Shown one piece after another: positions 33,151 to 44,941 of a stretch of DNA of 64,000 bases; position 1 is the stretch's first letter; every line of letters starts with the position of its first letter. The notes below the pieces were generated by a model that saw only the letters and a program-made list of their open reading frames with translations, did no database searches and had not been told where the DNA came from. The stretch spans positions 14,715,689 to 14,779,688 of the forward strand of contig OY292274.1 of NCBI GenBank assembly GCA_958496175.1, read 5' to 3'. The translations under genes were made by a program, and so were the position numbers. The stretch comes from Sisyra terminalis. Taxonomy: Eukaryota > Arthropoda > Insecta > Neuroptera > Sisyridae.

Positions 33151-34598
33151 TATTTAAATCGCGTGTTTTTAATATCACAAATTACAAGTATTTTTATTCA
33201 AATTGAATTACAAATTTGCAATACAGATAAAATTCATTATTATTCTAATATAAATTGAGCATTGGAAATTGCTCTCGTTAAAATTTAATTTTGAAAAAAT
33301 ATATGTATCTTTGAAGCTAGTTATAAATTTAAAATAGAGCTTTTATTTTTTTCTTGTTGCTGCTATTTGAAGGTATTAAATGCATGATCTAAAAATAATT
33401 ACTTTTGTTAGTTTTTCAACATTTTTGATTCAAACGCTTCAGATCTTTATCTTCACATGGTATTAAAATTATGAAATATAATAAATATTTAAAAAATACA
33501 AATATTTTGAGGAAAAAACAAATCAAATAACTTTCCACAAAGTGGCATATATTTTTGGAGGACATAGCGCCAATGACCAATTTATCAAAACCGAAGAAGG
33601 CTTCAAAGTTCACATTTAAACTAAATAATGATTATAGATACTTCAGCAATTTCCACTGTAAAATTTTAATTTTACGCTAGTCCATGTATTGTAAATGGGA
33701 TTTTTGCACTATACTTGCACTTCACTTATACTTTTTAAGCATAATTGTGAAACTATTACAACCTTTGTTTAAAAACTAAATTTATTTGAGCCGATAATTA
33801 CAAAAAAGGGGTGTTTCTAACTAAATATAGTTGTCTTCTAAATAATTTTACCTAATTTTGCCACCATTTTCTTCTCGAATTTAATGTTTATACAAATTAT
33901 TTAAAGATATATAGTAGCCCTAAAAATTAATTAAAAAGTATTCCAACTGATGATAGGCTTGTAAAGAACAAAGTTTAAAAGTCATCAACAATTTTGTACA
34001 GAAAGAACAAGAAATATTCGTCTAGGAGGAAAAAGATTAAAAAGAATAATTGTAGCTTTAACAAAAGCATCTTCGAAGCATACCATGCTTCTCAAATAAA
34101 GACCATCATCGACAATTTCAGCAATTCTATTCCTTTCGGAAGCTAACGAAAAAAACCTCTTCTACGTTCAATTCGAACCAAAATTATTAGAACCTGAAAC
34201 CATGACGTATTCTTCTAGCCTATTTTTCTTGACCTCTTAACATAATCTTGTTTGCTGGTCTGCAAAAGTTCTTACTAAAAATTCTGTAACATGTGTTCGA
34301 AATATTCGTTTTTACGTTATTTTATAGTTTCAAAAATACTGTATTTTTGTAACTGCTGTAAAATACTCCCGTTAACTAATCAAGCATTCCAAAGATTTTA
34401 AGGAATACGACAACATTTTCATAATTCGAATAACAAGAAAAGAAGTGGGCAATTTTGGTTTCCAATTTTTTGATTAAGACGTCAAAGAATAAAGAAGTTA
34501 TTGTACAGTGGTTTTTGGATGATTGTAATAGATTTGTAATAGATATTATAGATTGTAATAGATAATAATAGAATTTAGATTGAACCTACGAAACAGTG
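33151..34598. other. Region upstream of the three-exon gene
   Basis: About 1.45 kb. The part near 33150 should carry the 5' UTR and promoter of the minus-strand gene. AT-rich, with no confident motif, repeat or exon. Confidence 0.4.
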
Positions 34599-35216
34599 TT
34601 CTAGAACAGAGTAGTCAAACTTCAAAAGGTTCAAATGTCGGCTATAAATCCTATCCACATTACTTTTTCTCGACAAAGAACGTTGGTGTAAAAATGATGT
34701 GTATATTGTTGCGGTCTTAGAATATTCCAAAGTTCTAACAATTAGAATGAAGAGAGATAGAAGACGTTCCAGAACACTCTCCGTAAGATTCTAATGAAGG
34801 GTAGAAAGAGATAGATATCATTCGAATTTACCCGAAGTGCCTGGACCAGTCTAGAACCTTCCAGAGACGCGGCGAATGGGTGTATAAGTAGGGTGATAAC
34901 GAAAAAATTACCCGGGACAGTAACGAAAAAATTACAAAACAGTTTCGAATAAGTAAACTGTTACAACCGTTAAAATAATAGTTATAATAAATAAATAAGA
35001 GTGCAAAACTAAACGTGTGAGTATAGAAAAAATGGTGTTATTTTTAATGTCCTATAACAAATCCTAACGAACCCGTAAAAATAAGTAATCGTAAAAATCC
35101 AGTAAAATGGTATATTTGATTTAAAGCAAATTTTCATACTTTTGTGTGCCACGAATATTGTCATTACGGGCCGCATTCGGCCCGCGGGCCTCATGTTCAA
35201 TACTCCTGTTTTAGAA
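34599..35216. mobile_element. 602 bp hAT MITE carrying an LTR-like insert
   Basis: Ends at 34607 (CAGAGTAGTCAAACTTC) and 35208 (inverse CAGGAGTATTGAACATGAGG) with flanks TTCTAGAA (34599-34606) and TTTTAGAA (35209-35216), 7 of 8 identical. The right subterminal GGCCGCATTCGGCCCGCGGG is the GC-rich block seen in many hAT elements. Inside, 34705-35060 is GC-richer, with TATAAGTAG and AATAAATAAATAAG, reminiscent of a solo LTR, but no boundaries or duplication could be proven. Confidence 0.6.
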
Positions 35217-35526
35217 CATTGTTTTGATTCGAAAAGTCGTAAGTTTGGAAGAGTTTTCGAAACTAATCGATTAAGATATAAAAATACCAACCTATTTTGC
35301 AAATACCTAGTTCTATTTTTGAATCAGGAAAATGATTATGAATCAAGGGAGTCAAAGTCAGCAATTTCTAGCGTTTGAAAAATTTTGAATAAGTAATTTC
35401 GGAAAATTCATTGCTTCTTAGTTAGATTTAATATGCAAGAAAAATTTAGAAGTCCTCGTAGCTTCGTTAATTTAAACAAATTAAAGTTACAGTGCCCATT
35501 AGTTGTAGCATTTGGAGTAAAATTAT

Positions 35527-36518
35527 GTGTATATTAACCAAAAAAATCGACTATTTTTTTTGAAAAGTATATCGAAAATATTGTTCAAGGTGACAAAAAA
35601 AAAAAAAAATATCGGGAAGGTTTGAGCCCTTAATATTAATATTATGAGATCCATCATTGTAATTTCGATTTTTATTTGTGCTTTCATTTTTGCGTCAATG
35701 CTGTCAAACTATCAAGGTAAAAATTTCATCTGCACATATATTTATAGAAAATTAAATTCTCTTCAAAAAACGTCTATTGGAAAATTTTTGCCAGACACAC
35801 CGTTTTCGAATAATTAAGTTTTAAACATTGATATAATTTTTTGATTTATCTTCATTATTTTGGAATTTTGTAACTAACGAACAAATAAATATATAGAAAT
35901 GAACAATATAGATTCTTAAAGGGAATTTAATACTCTACAAAAAATATATCTTTTTACGTTTTTACATAAAATCACTCTTTCAAAGTTGGTTCAACAACGA
36001 AAAAAACAGTAATTTAATTTTTTCTTCAAGTTTAATTGTGAGTAACTTTTGAAAAAGTGATTTTATGTAAAAACGTTAAGAGACCTTTTCATAGAGCATT
36101 AAATTCCCTTCAAGAATCTATATTATTAATTTCTATATATTTATTTGTTCGTTAGTTACAAATTTCCAAAATAAAGAAGATAAATCAAAAAATTATATCA
36201 ATGTTAAGAGCTTGATTATTCGGAAGTGGCCTGTCTGGCAAAAATTTTCAAAGAGACGTTTTTTGTAGGGAATTTAATGTTCTATAAATATATGTGCAGA
36301 TGGTTTTTTTACTTTAATAGTTTTACAGCATTGACACAAAAATGAAAGCACAAATAAATAATCGAAATTAAAGATGATAGACCTCGTAATATTACTATTA
36401 AGGGCTCAAACGTTCCCGATTTTTTTTATTTTTTTATGTTGCCTTGAACAATATTTTCGATATACTTTGCAAAAAAAAATAGTCGATTTTTTTGACCCAG
36501 TCTAGTGTATATTAACCA
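35527..36518. mobile_element. ~964 bp palindromic element, copy 1
   Basis: Left arm (35541 to about 35990) and right arm (about 36043 to 36504) are inverted copies around a ~50 bp hinge. Matching blocks include AAATCGACTATTTTTTTT, TATCGAAAATATTGTTCAAG, AAACGTCT, and AACGAACAAATAAATATATA. The right end reads inward TAGACTGGGTCAAAAAAATC. A 14 bp direct repeat GTGTATATTAACCA lies at both ends (35527-35540, 36505-36518). No coding capacity. A second copy is at 52549-53452. Confidence 0.75.
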
Positions 36519-36531
36519 ACATTTACCTTAC

Positions 36532-36689
36532 AGCCTACTGGGGGCCGAGTGGTCAAGGTGGACTACTCCAAAACTGGTATGTGTTGGGTTCGATCTTAGT
36601 ATCGAAAATTTTTTCGATATATCTCGATTCTGGATTTTAACCCTTGAGTCGCGGAAGACCTTAATGGTTATAAAGCGACGGTAAATAAC
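36532..36689 (+). repeat. tRNA-derived SINE (family 1), copy e
   Basis: The best-preserved copy: GCCTACTGGGGGCCGAGTGG, GACTACTCCAAAACTGGTA, B box GGGTTCGATCTTAG, body TTTTTTCGATATATCTCGAT, and tail GCGACGGTAAATAAC. It starts 14 bp after the palindromic element. Confidence 0.75.
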
Positions 36690-38219
36690 AATATAAAAAT
36701 TAACTAAACATTACATTTATGTTTTAATACATCTTGTGTATGGATAAACGTTTTAATAAATATCATCGAAATATACACTTAGGTTCGTTGAGACAAACCT
36801 TTCATGTTCATGGATAGTAGAACGTTAGAAGCTACAATATTTAAATGACTTGCATACAAGGAATAGATACTAAACGAGATGAATATGGTATTCACTGAAG
36901 CTAAAAACTTCAGCTTTATTTCATACTCCTTTTTTCCTGTGAATGCACTATAATCTATTAGCAACTACATCAACTTTACGCTCATTTACTTTCTTCCTTG
37001 TCCAAATACCAACGGTATACAGTTTACCACTACGATTGTAATAAATAATTTATTTGGATATATGAGCTCAACATTTCTACTTTCCCTCCAGCTATAAGTT
37101 ATAACGAACCAGTGTTTCATTTTCAGCAATTTTTCAGATACTAATAATATCTGAATTTTCATCGAACGTTTATGGTGTTATTTATTTTTTTCCGCTTGAG
37201 AAATAAAATCGTACCATTAAAAATATTTAACCGTTTATTTTGCTCTGTAATTGATGGGGTGAAATATTCAATCCTGTTTATTTTTTTCTTTTATATTCGT
37301 TTAAAAGATGTGAAAAGCGTAACTGTTTCAAAAATAATTCAAGTATAAACATCTTATCGAAATTACTTTGCATTCATATCATTTTATGCAAATTCAATAC
37401 AATTGTGAAAAGAAAAATATTATATCTTCGATAATATTGTGAGTTGTAGGTAAATGATGCGCTTTAAGATTTGAAATGATTGAATATATTCTCATCGTAT
37501 TTTTGAATAAAATTATGAGTTTCAGTTATTCGATAACCATTCCATAATGCAGAAAAAATCAAATAATAGGTGAAAATTTAAATAAGAAAAAGGTATCTCT
37601 GTATTCTCTGGAGAACAAAATTAACATGACAAAAGATGGAAACTGAATAATTTTGATATTAATTTAAATAAATGCTTTTTATAATGTAAGTAATGGATCT
37701 TCGTTTCATTCCTTCTTTATTATCATAATGAACTGATGATATAATCAAAGTAAAATCTAAGCACAAATTACTATATCCATAATTTCAGAAAACTACAGTT
37801 GAACTATAGAAGATGGGAATTACTATATGGTCCTATTGAAAAAAATGAACTTTTGTACAAATGACACTTAGCGGTAGTAATATTTACTATAGTATGACTA
37901 TGAACTATATAGGTACCTACAATTAGATTAGAAGTTCTATATGGAAGTATAATTATTTGATAAAAACTTTTTATAGATGAAAAAAAAACAATAGAAATAT
38001 TGAAAAAAAAAATTAAGTATCATTGTTTAAAAGTTGTACGAATTATTAAATTACAACTTAAGTATATTTATGCGCAAGTCAGTACAGTATTAATTTCGGT
38101 CTGATATATGGCAATATTTATCACATAGTTCAGTATATTAAAATTAAACTATGTACTAACGTATATTATACTCTGTGGTAATATTTTCTCTCGTAGTTTT
38201 TCTATTTTTAAATGTTATA
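36690..38219. other. AT-rich stretch, nothing recognised
   Basis: About 1.5 kb between the SINE and the LINE relic. No gene or repeat could be supported. Confidence 0.45.
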
Positions 38220-38379
38220 ATAATTGATCTTTGTTGTTATATAGAGCTGAGACCTAGGACTCTTAAAGTGGCTACGATCGATCGTTTGGAGAATATTCCA
38301 AATATCCCAAACACCTATGCATACCAATGAAGGTTTCCAATTAAGGAGAGTAAATGCTGTTCGGGAATTATTTACAAAT

Positions 38380-39995
38380 ATTGACACAAGGATAAAATAT
38401 TATCTAGGATATATTCTGACCGATGCAAAACCCTCCAGCTCATAATCAAAGGCAAAACCGAAAACCGCAGAGGACTTAGAAGAATGCAGATGTGGTTGAA
38501 CAAAATGAGCTAATCTGGTTAAATGCTAAAAGTGGATCGCCAATAACACAAAGTGAAGTAGGAAAAGCTTTATCCCTAGCAAAAAACAGGAAAGCTGTAA
38601 GAGGAGTGATATGGAATATACACAGAAATACTAAAAATCAAGGGCGGGTACAGCATTAAAACGTTTACGAAATTGTATAACATGATATACGACATTGGGA
38701 AAATACCAACAAATTGGTAAAGATTGGCCTTGATAACCATTCCGAAAAGGAGAAACTTGAAAAAATGCGATAATTACCGTATGATAAGCTTAATGAGTTA
38801 TGCCCTCAAATTCTTTTTACGAATAATCCATGGCAGAATATATAAGAAACTAGGTAGTAGAATCCAGGATACTCAATTTGGATTCAGAAATGGGTGAGGA
38901 ACCTGTGATTTTTTAGCACACAGATATTAGTGCAAAGATGTCGTGATATGAACCATGATTTGTATATGTGAACGATAAACATTGAAAAAGTCTTTGACAA
39001 AATTCGGCATGACAAAATACCGCAACTGCTGAAAGATATTAGTACCATAGCCAAACTATGTTGGCTGCAAAAAGCAAGTGTTCAACTAAGTGATCAAGTT
39101 TCAGAAGAAATGAAGATCAAAAGAGGAGTTAGACAAGACTGCATTGTCTCTTTTAAATTTATTACGATTTTTAATTTATACGCAGAAAAAATCTGCAAAA
39201 AGGTCTTAGAAAAAAGCAATGAAGGTATATTGATAATCGGAAAAATTGTAAATAAAATCAGATATGCAAACAATACTTTCGTTCTTACAAACTCGGAGAT
39301 GCTACAATAAAATCAAATGGATAAGTTAACATACTGCTGCAAGAAATATGGTTAATACTGAACACCATTAAAACCAAATACATGATTATATTAAAAACAT
39401 GAAACAATCAAGAGTTGGAAATCTTCGTAAATGACGTCCAATTCGAACGAGTACAGAAGTTAATATACCGAAGAACTGTAATTATTGATGGATGGAAGCC
39501 AAGTGCTGAAACTAAAAATCGAATAGCCAAACCAAGAACAACATTCTTAAAAATGAAGTAAGGTTTTTGCACATGCGATATAAACATCGATTTAAAATTC
39601 AGAATACTCCAATGTTACATTTTCCCAGTTCTTCTGTAGGGAGTAGAAGCTTGGACAGTAACAGACATCTTACTGAAACGAATAGAAGTCTTCGAGATAT
39701 GGGCGAGTAGAAGAATTGTGAAAGTTCGATGGCTGAATAAAATCATGAATGACGATACATTAGGACGAAGCCTACTGGTGGCCGAGTGGTCTAAGTGGCC
39801 GCTCCAAAACGGGTAGGTGTTGGGTTCGATCCTCGTAAGCGACGGTAAATAACAATTAAAAAAATATTACAATGACTCAAAAAATCAATCGAGTTTACGA
39901 ATATCATAAAACGTCAGAAACTTGAATACTTCGATCATGTTATGAGACTTCCAGAAAAATACATAAGAAAAGAAACATCAGATCAAACTAAATCG
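38380..39995 (+). pseudogene. Decayed RTE-type LINE reverse transcriptase, interrupted by a SINE
   Basis: Fragments of an endonuclease-reverse transcriptase follow in order. First a C-terminal piece (LIIKGKTENRRGLRRMQMWL, 38430-38510). Then from about 38640 IKTFTKLYNMIYDIGKIPTN, LITIPKRRNLKKCDNYRMIS, SLMSYALKFF, RIQDTQFGFRNG, INIEKVFDKIRHDKIPQLLK, and IKRGVRQDC. The YADD catalytic box reads RYANNTF, so both catalytic Asp are lost. Later come LGQ/TVTDILLKRIEVFEIW and, after the SINE, KRQKLEYFDHVMRLPEKYIR. Many stops and shifts. The leading C-terminal piece suggests two copies in tandem. Confidence 0.75.
39768..39853 (+). repeat. tRNA-derived SINE (family 1), copy f, inserted in the LINE
   Basis: GCCTACTGGTGGCCGAGTGG head with intact A box and B box GGGTTCGATCCTCG, then a deletion that joins it straight to GCGACGGTAAATAAC. 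LINE coding sequence continues on both sides. Confidence 0.75.
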
Positions 39996-39997
39996 TA

Positions 39998-40270
39998 TCC
40001 ATACCAATATATAAAATTCTTACGTCTGTCTGTATATTTCGATTTTGAACCCAATTTTAGGGTAAATATTTTTTCAAGAGGCCCTTATTCCAAATTTAAC
40101 ATTTTTAAAATTTTTGTCTGTCTGTCTGTCTGTGTGTCCCGATTTAACTAAAGAACGGAACAACCGAATTTAATAAAATTTGGTATTAAGATACAGCACA
40201 ATTTTCCTCATATGTAAGGCTACTTATGATTCCTTAAAAAAAATAAGAGAAGATATTCCCTAGGGATGAA
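39998..40270 (+). repeat. GTCTGTCTGT-containing dispersed repeat, copy 1
   Basis: Matches 63010-63290 on the other strand: CAATATATAAAATTCTTACG, ATTTTGAACCCAATTTTAGG, AAATTTTTGTCTGTCTGTCT, AAATTTGGTATTA and AAGATATTCCCTA. Possibly a Helitron-like non-autonomous family; ends not defined. The (GTCT)n core is a microsatellite. Confidence 0.55.
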
Positions 40271-40619
40271 ACAAAAACTTTTTACTTTAGACAGGTGAGT
40301 TATATATCATTGAAAGGTAATGAAAAGTTAGAAAATAATATTTAAAAATATTTTTAGTTGAACTGATAAAAAGCATAGTAAATTCAATTTAAAGTTTATA
40401 AAATGACCTCTTTGAAATATAAACCTTTATATATATAAAACACATAGTTGATGTTAATAGCGTAAAGGCTTACATATGTGACATTCCGATCCGCCTAATT
40501 ACAAAGACGTGGGTTCGAGTATTACAGTAAAATTTTTTTTTTATTTTTTTTTTACAAAATTGTTGTAAATAGACCCTTAAAGTTGCTCAATAAGGAAATA
40601 TTAACGAGAAAAAGTAATA

Positions 40620-40653
40620 TTAGTAGTAGTAATAATAATAATAGTAATAAAAG
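40620..40653. repeat. TAG/TAA trinucleotide microsatellite
   Basis: An impure run of TAGTAGTAGTAATAATAATA type. Simple repeat. Confidence 0.7.
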
Positions 40654-40984
40654 TTAAAGTTAATACGTTTTTAAATTCTATATCGTAGGTATTCATTAAT
40701 CAATTAGTTTCTAATATTTGAGTTAATCATTAACCTAACATATTATTATCATAACTTATTTCAAATGAATTATTTATGCTGAAATAAGGGATTGATTTGA
40801 AAAAAATGCACCTTATATTTCACATTTCTTTTTAATATTTGTTGGGAATAGTATAAAAAAATACAAAACAAAATTACTTTTTACTTATTATGTTTAGGTA
40901 CACAAAATAATAAGTACTCTTTCTTATATCTAAAAAACAAAATAATTTCATCTGAACTTTGATCAGTTTTCTTTCGAACAGAAA

Positions 40985-41372
40985 ACAAATATTAAAGATA
41001 ATATTAAACAAAATTTTAATGAACTGATTTGTATCAGTGTTTATAATTGAAGAATCAAATAATAAGTGAAAAACAATAATTTTGTAACATTATTATCTCA
41101 CGAATTCAGTTTCGGTTTCTGTCGTAGTTTCGGCTTGACGACAGCCGAAACCGAAAGTTCGGTCAGACACTAAAAATTTAAAAAATGATATTAAACAAAA
41201 TATTAATGAAGTGATAGTATTCAAAATTGAAGAATCAATATTTAAGTGAAGAACAATAATTTTTTAACATTTTATCTCACGAATTCAGTTTCGATCGTAG
41301 TTTCGGCTTAATGACAGCCGAAATCGGAACTCGATATTTGGCCGAAACCGAAAGTTCGGTCGGATACTAATA
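40985..41372 (+). repeat. Two tandem copies of a ~178 bp transposon end
   Basis: CTCACGAATTCAGTTTCG occurs at about 41097 and 41275, 178 bp apart, with matching flanks (GATATTAAACAAAAT, AATTGAAGAATCAA, GACAGCCGAAA). Each copy ends GAAAGTTCGGTCRGAYACTA, related to the 16.0 kb element end. Confidence 0.65.
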
Positions 41373-41880
41373 TTTGGTAAGCCTTTTTTGTAAAAAGATC
41401 CCCACCTGGGAAAAAGCGTTGTTGAGTCATGAAATCATACGAGATATACTTACAGGCTTACAAAATAATGTTATTTCTAGATTTAAAATTCATTGTAGTA
41501 GATTTCAAATTAAAAAAAAAAACACTTTTCTTTAAAAATTGATTGGAACTATTGAGAAAGATTTATTTTTCAATTTAAAAGCTTTTATTTCAATTTATTT
41601 CTTGAAAATATAAGATACATTTGTGCATCGAAAATCTTAGTTTCCTATTTTTCTTTTATAATGGAGTAATTAATAGCATTATAGTTCATAATATTCGTGA
41701 ATATTTCAACAAGTGTAAAGAATTAAAGCGGTACATTTCTTCACATTTCATATAGGATAACAGAGATATCCAAGGCTAAAGAACGATAGATTTTTGTATA
41801 CAAACCTATATCTTTTATAACAACATTTTTCAGTTTTTCTCATTTTATAACACCGGAAACACGTGATATGCATTTTGCAG

Positions 41881-42000
41881 ACTTCTCTTCATATCTAATG
41901 ATGATGATGACAGTGAAAGGGATGAGGGAAAACTGAATCAAGGAAACGAGAGCAGAGATAAAACTATATCTTACGGAAACGGAACTTTTGGGTGGAAAAG
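41881..42000 (+). CDS. Possible isolated exon (plus strand)
   Basis: A 120 bp block between an acceptor-like GCATTTTGCAG and a donor AAAAG|GTGATC. One frame is open throughout: LLFISNDDDDSERDEGKLNQ, then GNESRDKTISYGNGTFGWK. It is acidic then polar, and clearly less AT-rich than its flanks. No partner exon was found, so this may be chance. The reading frame enters with one leading base and leaves with two. Confidence 0.25.
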
Positions 42001-43910
42001 GTGATCTATTCGCTATAAGCTAGAAATGTGATACGAGTATAGGTACGAGTATGGAAGTTATTATTTTTATAAAAATATTAATCTACGTGAGCTCTTTTGC
42101 TCAAAAATAAAATAAAAATGAAACTTTAAGAAGGAGATAAGGGCAAGTTCTTATTTAATTTATTATTGTTTCGTCGGGAAACTTTAATAACGAATAATAT
42201 TGCCATTTTTAAATTACTTATATGCAGGTAAGTATTTGTGCAGAATTATATTTTTAGTTTCTCGTAAAAGATTATTTTTCTGGTTTGAATTACCTACGTC
42301 TATTCTTCAATATGAAATCCATTAAATTCTTTTAAATCCTAAAATCTCTTTTAATGGGTTATAGATTGAAATAAAATAAGTATAGTAAATACGAATTTTC
42401 TATTTATAATACATTACGTAATTTCTTACTTCTACATAGCTTCTTTTAACATTTTGTAGTTATATAAGTGGTCTTAAACATACCTAATAATATAATAGTG
42501 ATTCACGTGGAATACAATAATGTAACAATGATGTTTATATTTAAGGAAATATTTTGAACAACACATTATATATATGCATGTCATACAGGCATATATGTTT
42601 CATTTTAAAGAATGAAAATGTAACAAATATTTACCTGTCTAAGAATATGTAATATAATAAACATACATAATTATAATTGTGTACTCTAAGCTCATACAAA
42701 CTGCAAGTTTTCATTTAGGATCTGTAAACAAAAGTGGAATTTCTAGTGAGCTTTGTTGAACTCATTTCATTCTGAACTGAGGCCATTGTAAAACTACTCA
42801 ACAGTGCCACACTCTATTCAATAGTGCGACAGACCATTGAAAAGGAAGTAATAATCCTTAACAGAAAAACTTTTGTTTTTAAAATCTCATATGAATTAAA
42901 CAAAGGGCTTTAATCATATGGTATCTACGAATAAGTCTTGTTAACTTCATATTTCTATTATAAGTTCGTATCATTTTGGGTACCCTTAGTAAATTTTGTG
43001 TGTAAAAGTACCTTTTACCTTTTGCATAAAGAAAATACTTTATGAGCAATTTGTGTTTTAAAACAACTATAACATTGAAAAATTATAATTTAAGGATTTT
43101 TTTTGTTAATTTTTAATAACTTCTACCAATTATTTAACGTAGTAGATATACCGTTTCTAAGATGCAAATTCAATATTAGTTATGTAGATCACGATTTTTT
43201 CTATACTATTTTCAATGAAAGTATATAAGAAATGCACTAGATTAATTAAAATTTAGCCTTTTTAAAAGTTATAGTTGTAGAATTTTTGTGCATTGTACGT
43301 ACTAATATATACTGTTTTTATTACTATTTATAATAACCTAGTACTGCTAGTCATAATATGTACTTATGTTTATAGTATTAAGATACATAAAAAATACATA
43401 AAATTTTAAAGGAATGGAGAATAAGATATTTGTTACGAAGAATAAAATTGTAAGCATAAAACATAGACAAGAACATTTACCAGCAAACAAAAATTTGCCA
43501 AACTACCAAAAATTATTGGTCCTTGAATATCTACCAGTCATGCTTATTAAATTTCACAAGCTAATTAAATTCAACTCAATGATTTTTCTCTTGGTATATC
43601 ATTTATATAGCAAAAAAATAAACAAAACAAACTGTAATAACATATACTTCTCACTTTACGATTTACCTGATTAACGACCACTTACGTTAACGACCAATTG
43701 AGTTTTAATTTGTGATTTTCGGTAATGATCAGCTTAAGAACTTAATCGCGATAGTATATACTCGATAGTTTCGATTTCAATTAATGTAAATTGATTTCAA
43801 AGATTGATTTTACCAACTATTCATTTTTGAGACACTTTGTTCCATCTAGTGAAGTTTTATGACGAACTTTAGAACCTCCTTAATTTTATGAAATAAGACT
43901 TACTTATTTA
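42001..43910. other. AT-rich stretch, nothing recognised
   Basis: About 1.9 kb. The 86-codon frame at 43414-43674 (+) is Lys/Ile/Asn-rich without a family signature and is not called. Confidence 0.45.
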
Positions 43911-44116
43911 TACAATATATAAAATATATTGTGATCCAATTTATGTAGTATAATTTAATATAATAATATATAAAAATTATACCATAAACATAAATTTGAA
44001 CAGGAGTTCAAACAAAAATATTTGCGATGTATTGCCCAAATACGTATTTCGATTGCTAAGCAATTTACCACGGTGGTCATCAAGTAGTTTGAATTGCTCC
44101 GTGACTGCTTTGTGAC
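43911..44116 (-). repeat. Family C repeat, second copy
   Basis: Inverted relative to 11916-12120. On the minus strand: CTACTTGATGACCACCGTGG, TAAATTGCTTAGCAATCG, AAATACGTATTTGGG. Two small hairpins, CCAC/GTGG and TTGCT/AGCAA, are visible between TGATGA and GAAA. Confidence 0.6.
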
Positions 44117-44350
44117 TCACGTAATTCATGATAATTCGCATAAATTGGAAAATAGTATCTTTTATATATTGTTTAAACAGTACAACTGTTCAAAGTCAGC
44201 GAAAAAAACTTATTTGAGTATTTATTGACTATTCTTTTACATAAATTCTATTGTTTCTATTCGATCATTATCAGATAGTATCGTAAATTTCTATTTTTTT
44301 TTTTTCACATATGAAATAAGAAAAATCTAGTTCTAAATCTGCTCTAATGG

Positions 44351-44881
44351 TAAGGGACCATCCATAAATTCTGTCACACGTTAATGGAAGGGAAGGTATC
44401 ACCGTAATGTGACATAGTGTGACAAGGGGCGGGGGGGGTATTCTAAAGCTTTGCGACGTCACATGTTAAAATTTAAAATATTAAAACACGAAATTTATAT
44501 GTAAATAAAAAATTTTAAAAATTTCGAACTTGACCTATATTTTTAATAATTTAGCACTCTCACTTAATTAGCCGCTTTTTATTTCCTAACTAGGCGTTTT
44601 TTCTTTCTGTTATCAGAAATATTTGACTATATGTTGATTTTATTGAAGATTATTTAATAAAAATAAGAAAAAAATTAAAACAACTTTTTTCTTTTGATTA
44701 TTTCTAAATACATGCATGAGTTTGAAAAATGTGTGACTTCACATCAGGGGGGGGGGTCTAAAATGTGACAACTTGTGATAAGGACGGGGGGAGGGGTTTA
44801 AAAGTTCTAAAATTCGTGTGACGTAATTTATGTGTTAAATTACGTGTATTAAATTATGTGTATATTATGGATGGCCCCTAA
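44351..44881. mobile_element. 525 bp Harbinger-like MITE with TAA target duplication
   Basis: The element (44354-44878) begins GGGACCATCCATAAATTCTG and ends with the inverse of GGGGCCATCCATAAT. TAA lies on both sides. Blocks of GTGTGAC, G-runs (44431-44438, 44749-44757) and TGACGTAATTTATG recur inside. TAA duplications with GGG-starting TIRs fit PIF/Harbinger; inference. Confidence 0.6.
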
Positions 44882-44941
44882 CGAAAAACAACAGCTGGCA
44901 ATTAAGTGCTAATGAGCGCAAGCCTACACAATTTTGCATTG

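Noticed and set aside
40118..40138. CRISPR-like or regulatory array of GTCT units
   Set aside because: It is a simple tetranucleotide microsatellite within a dispersed repeat.
43414..43674. Plus-strand 86-codon frame
   Set aside because: Composition is that expected of random AT-rich DNA; no homology pattern.
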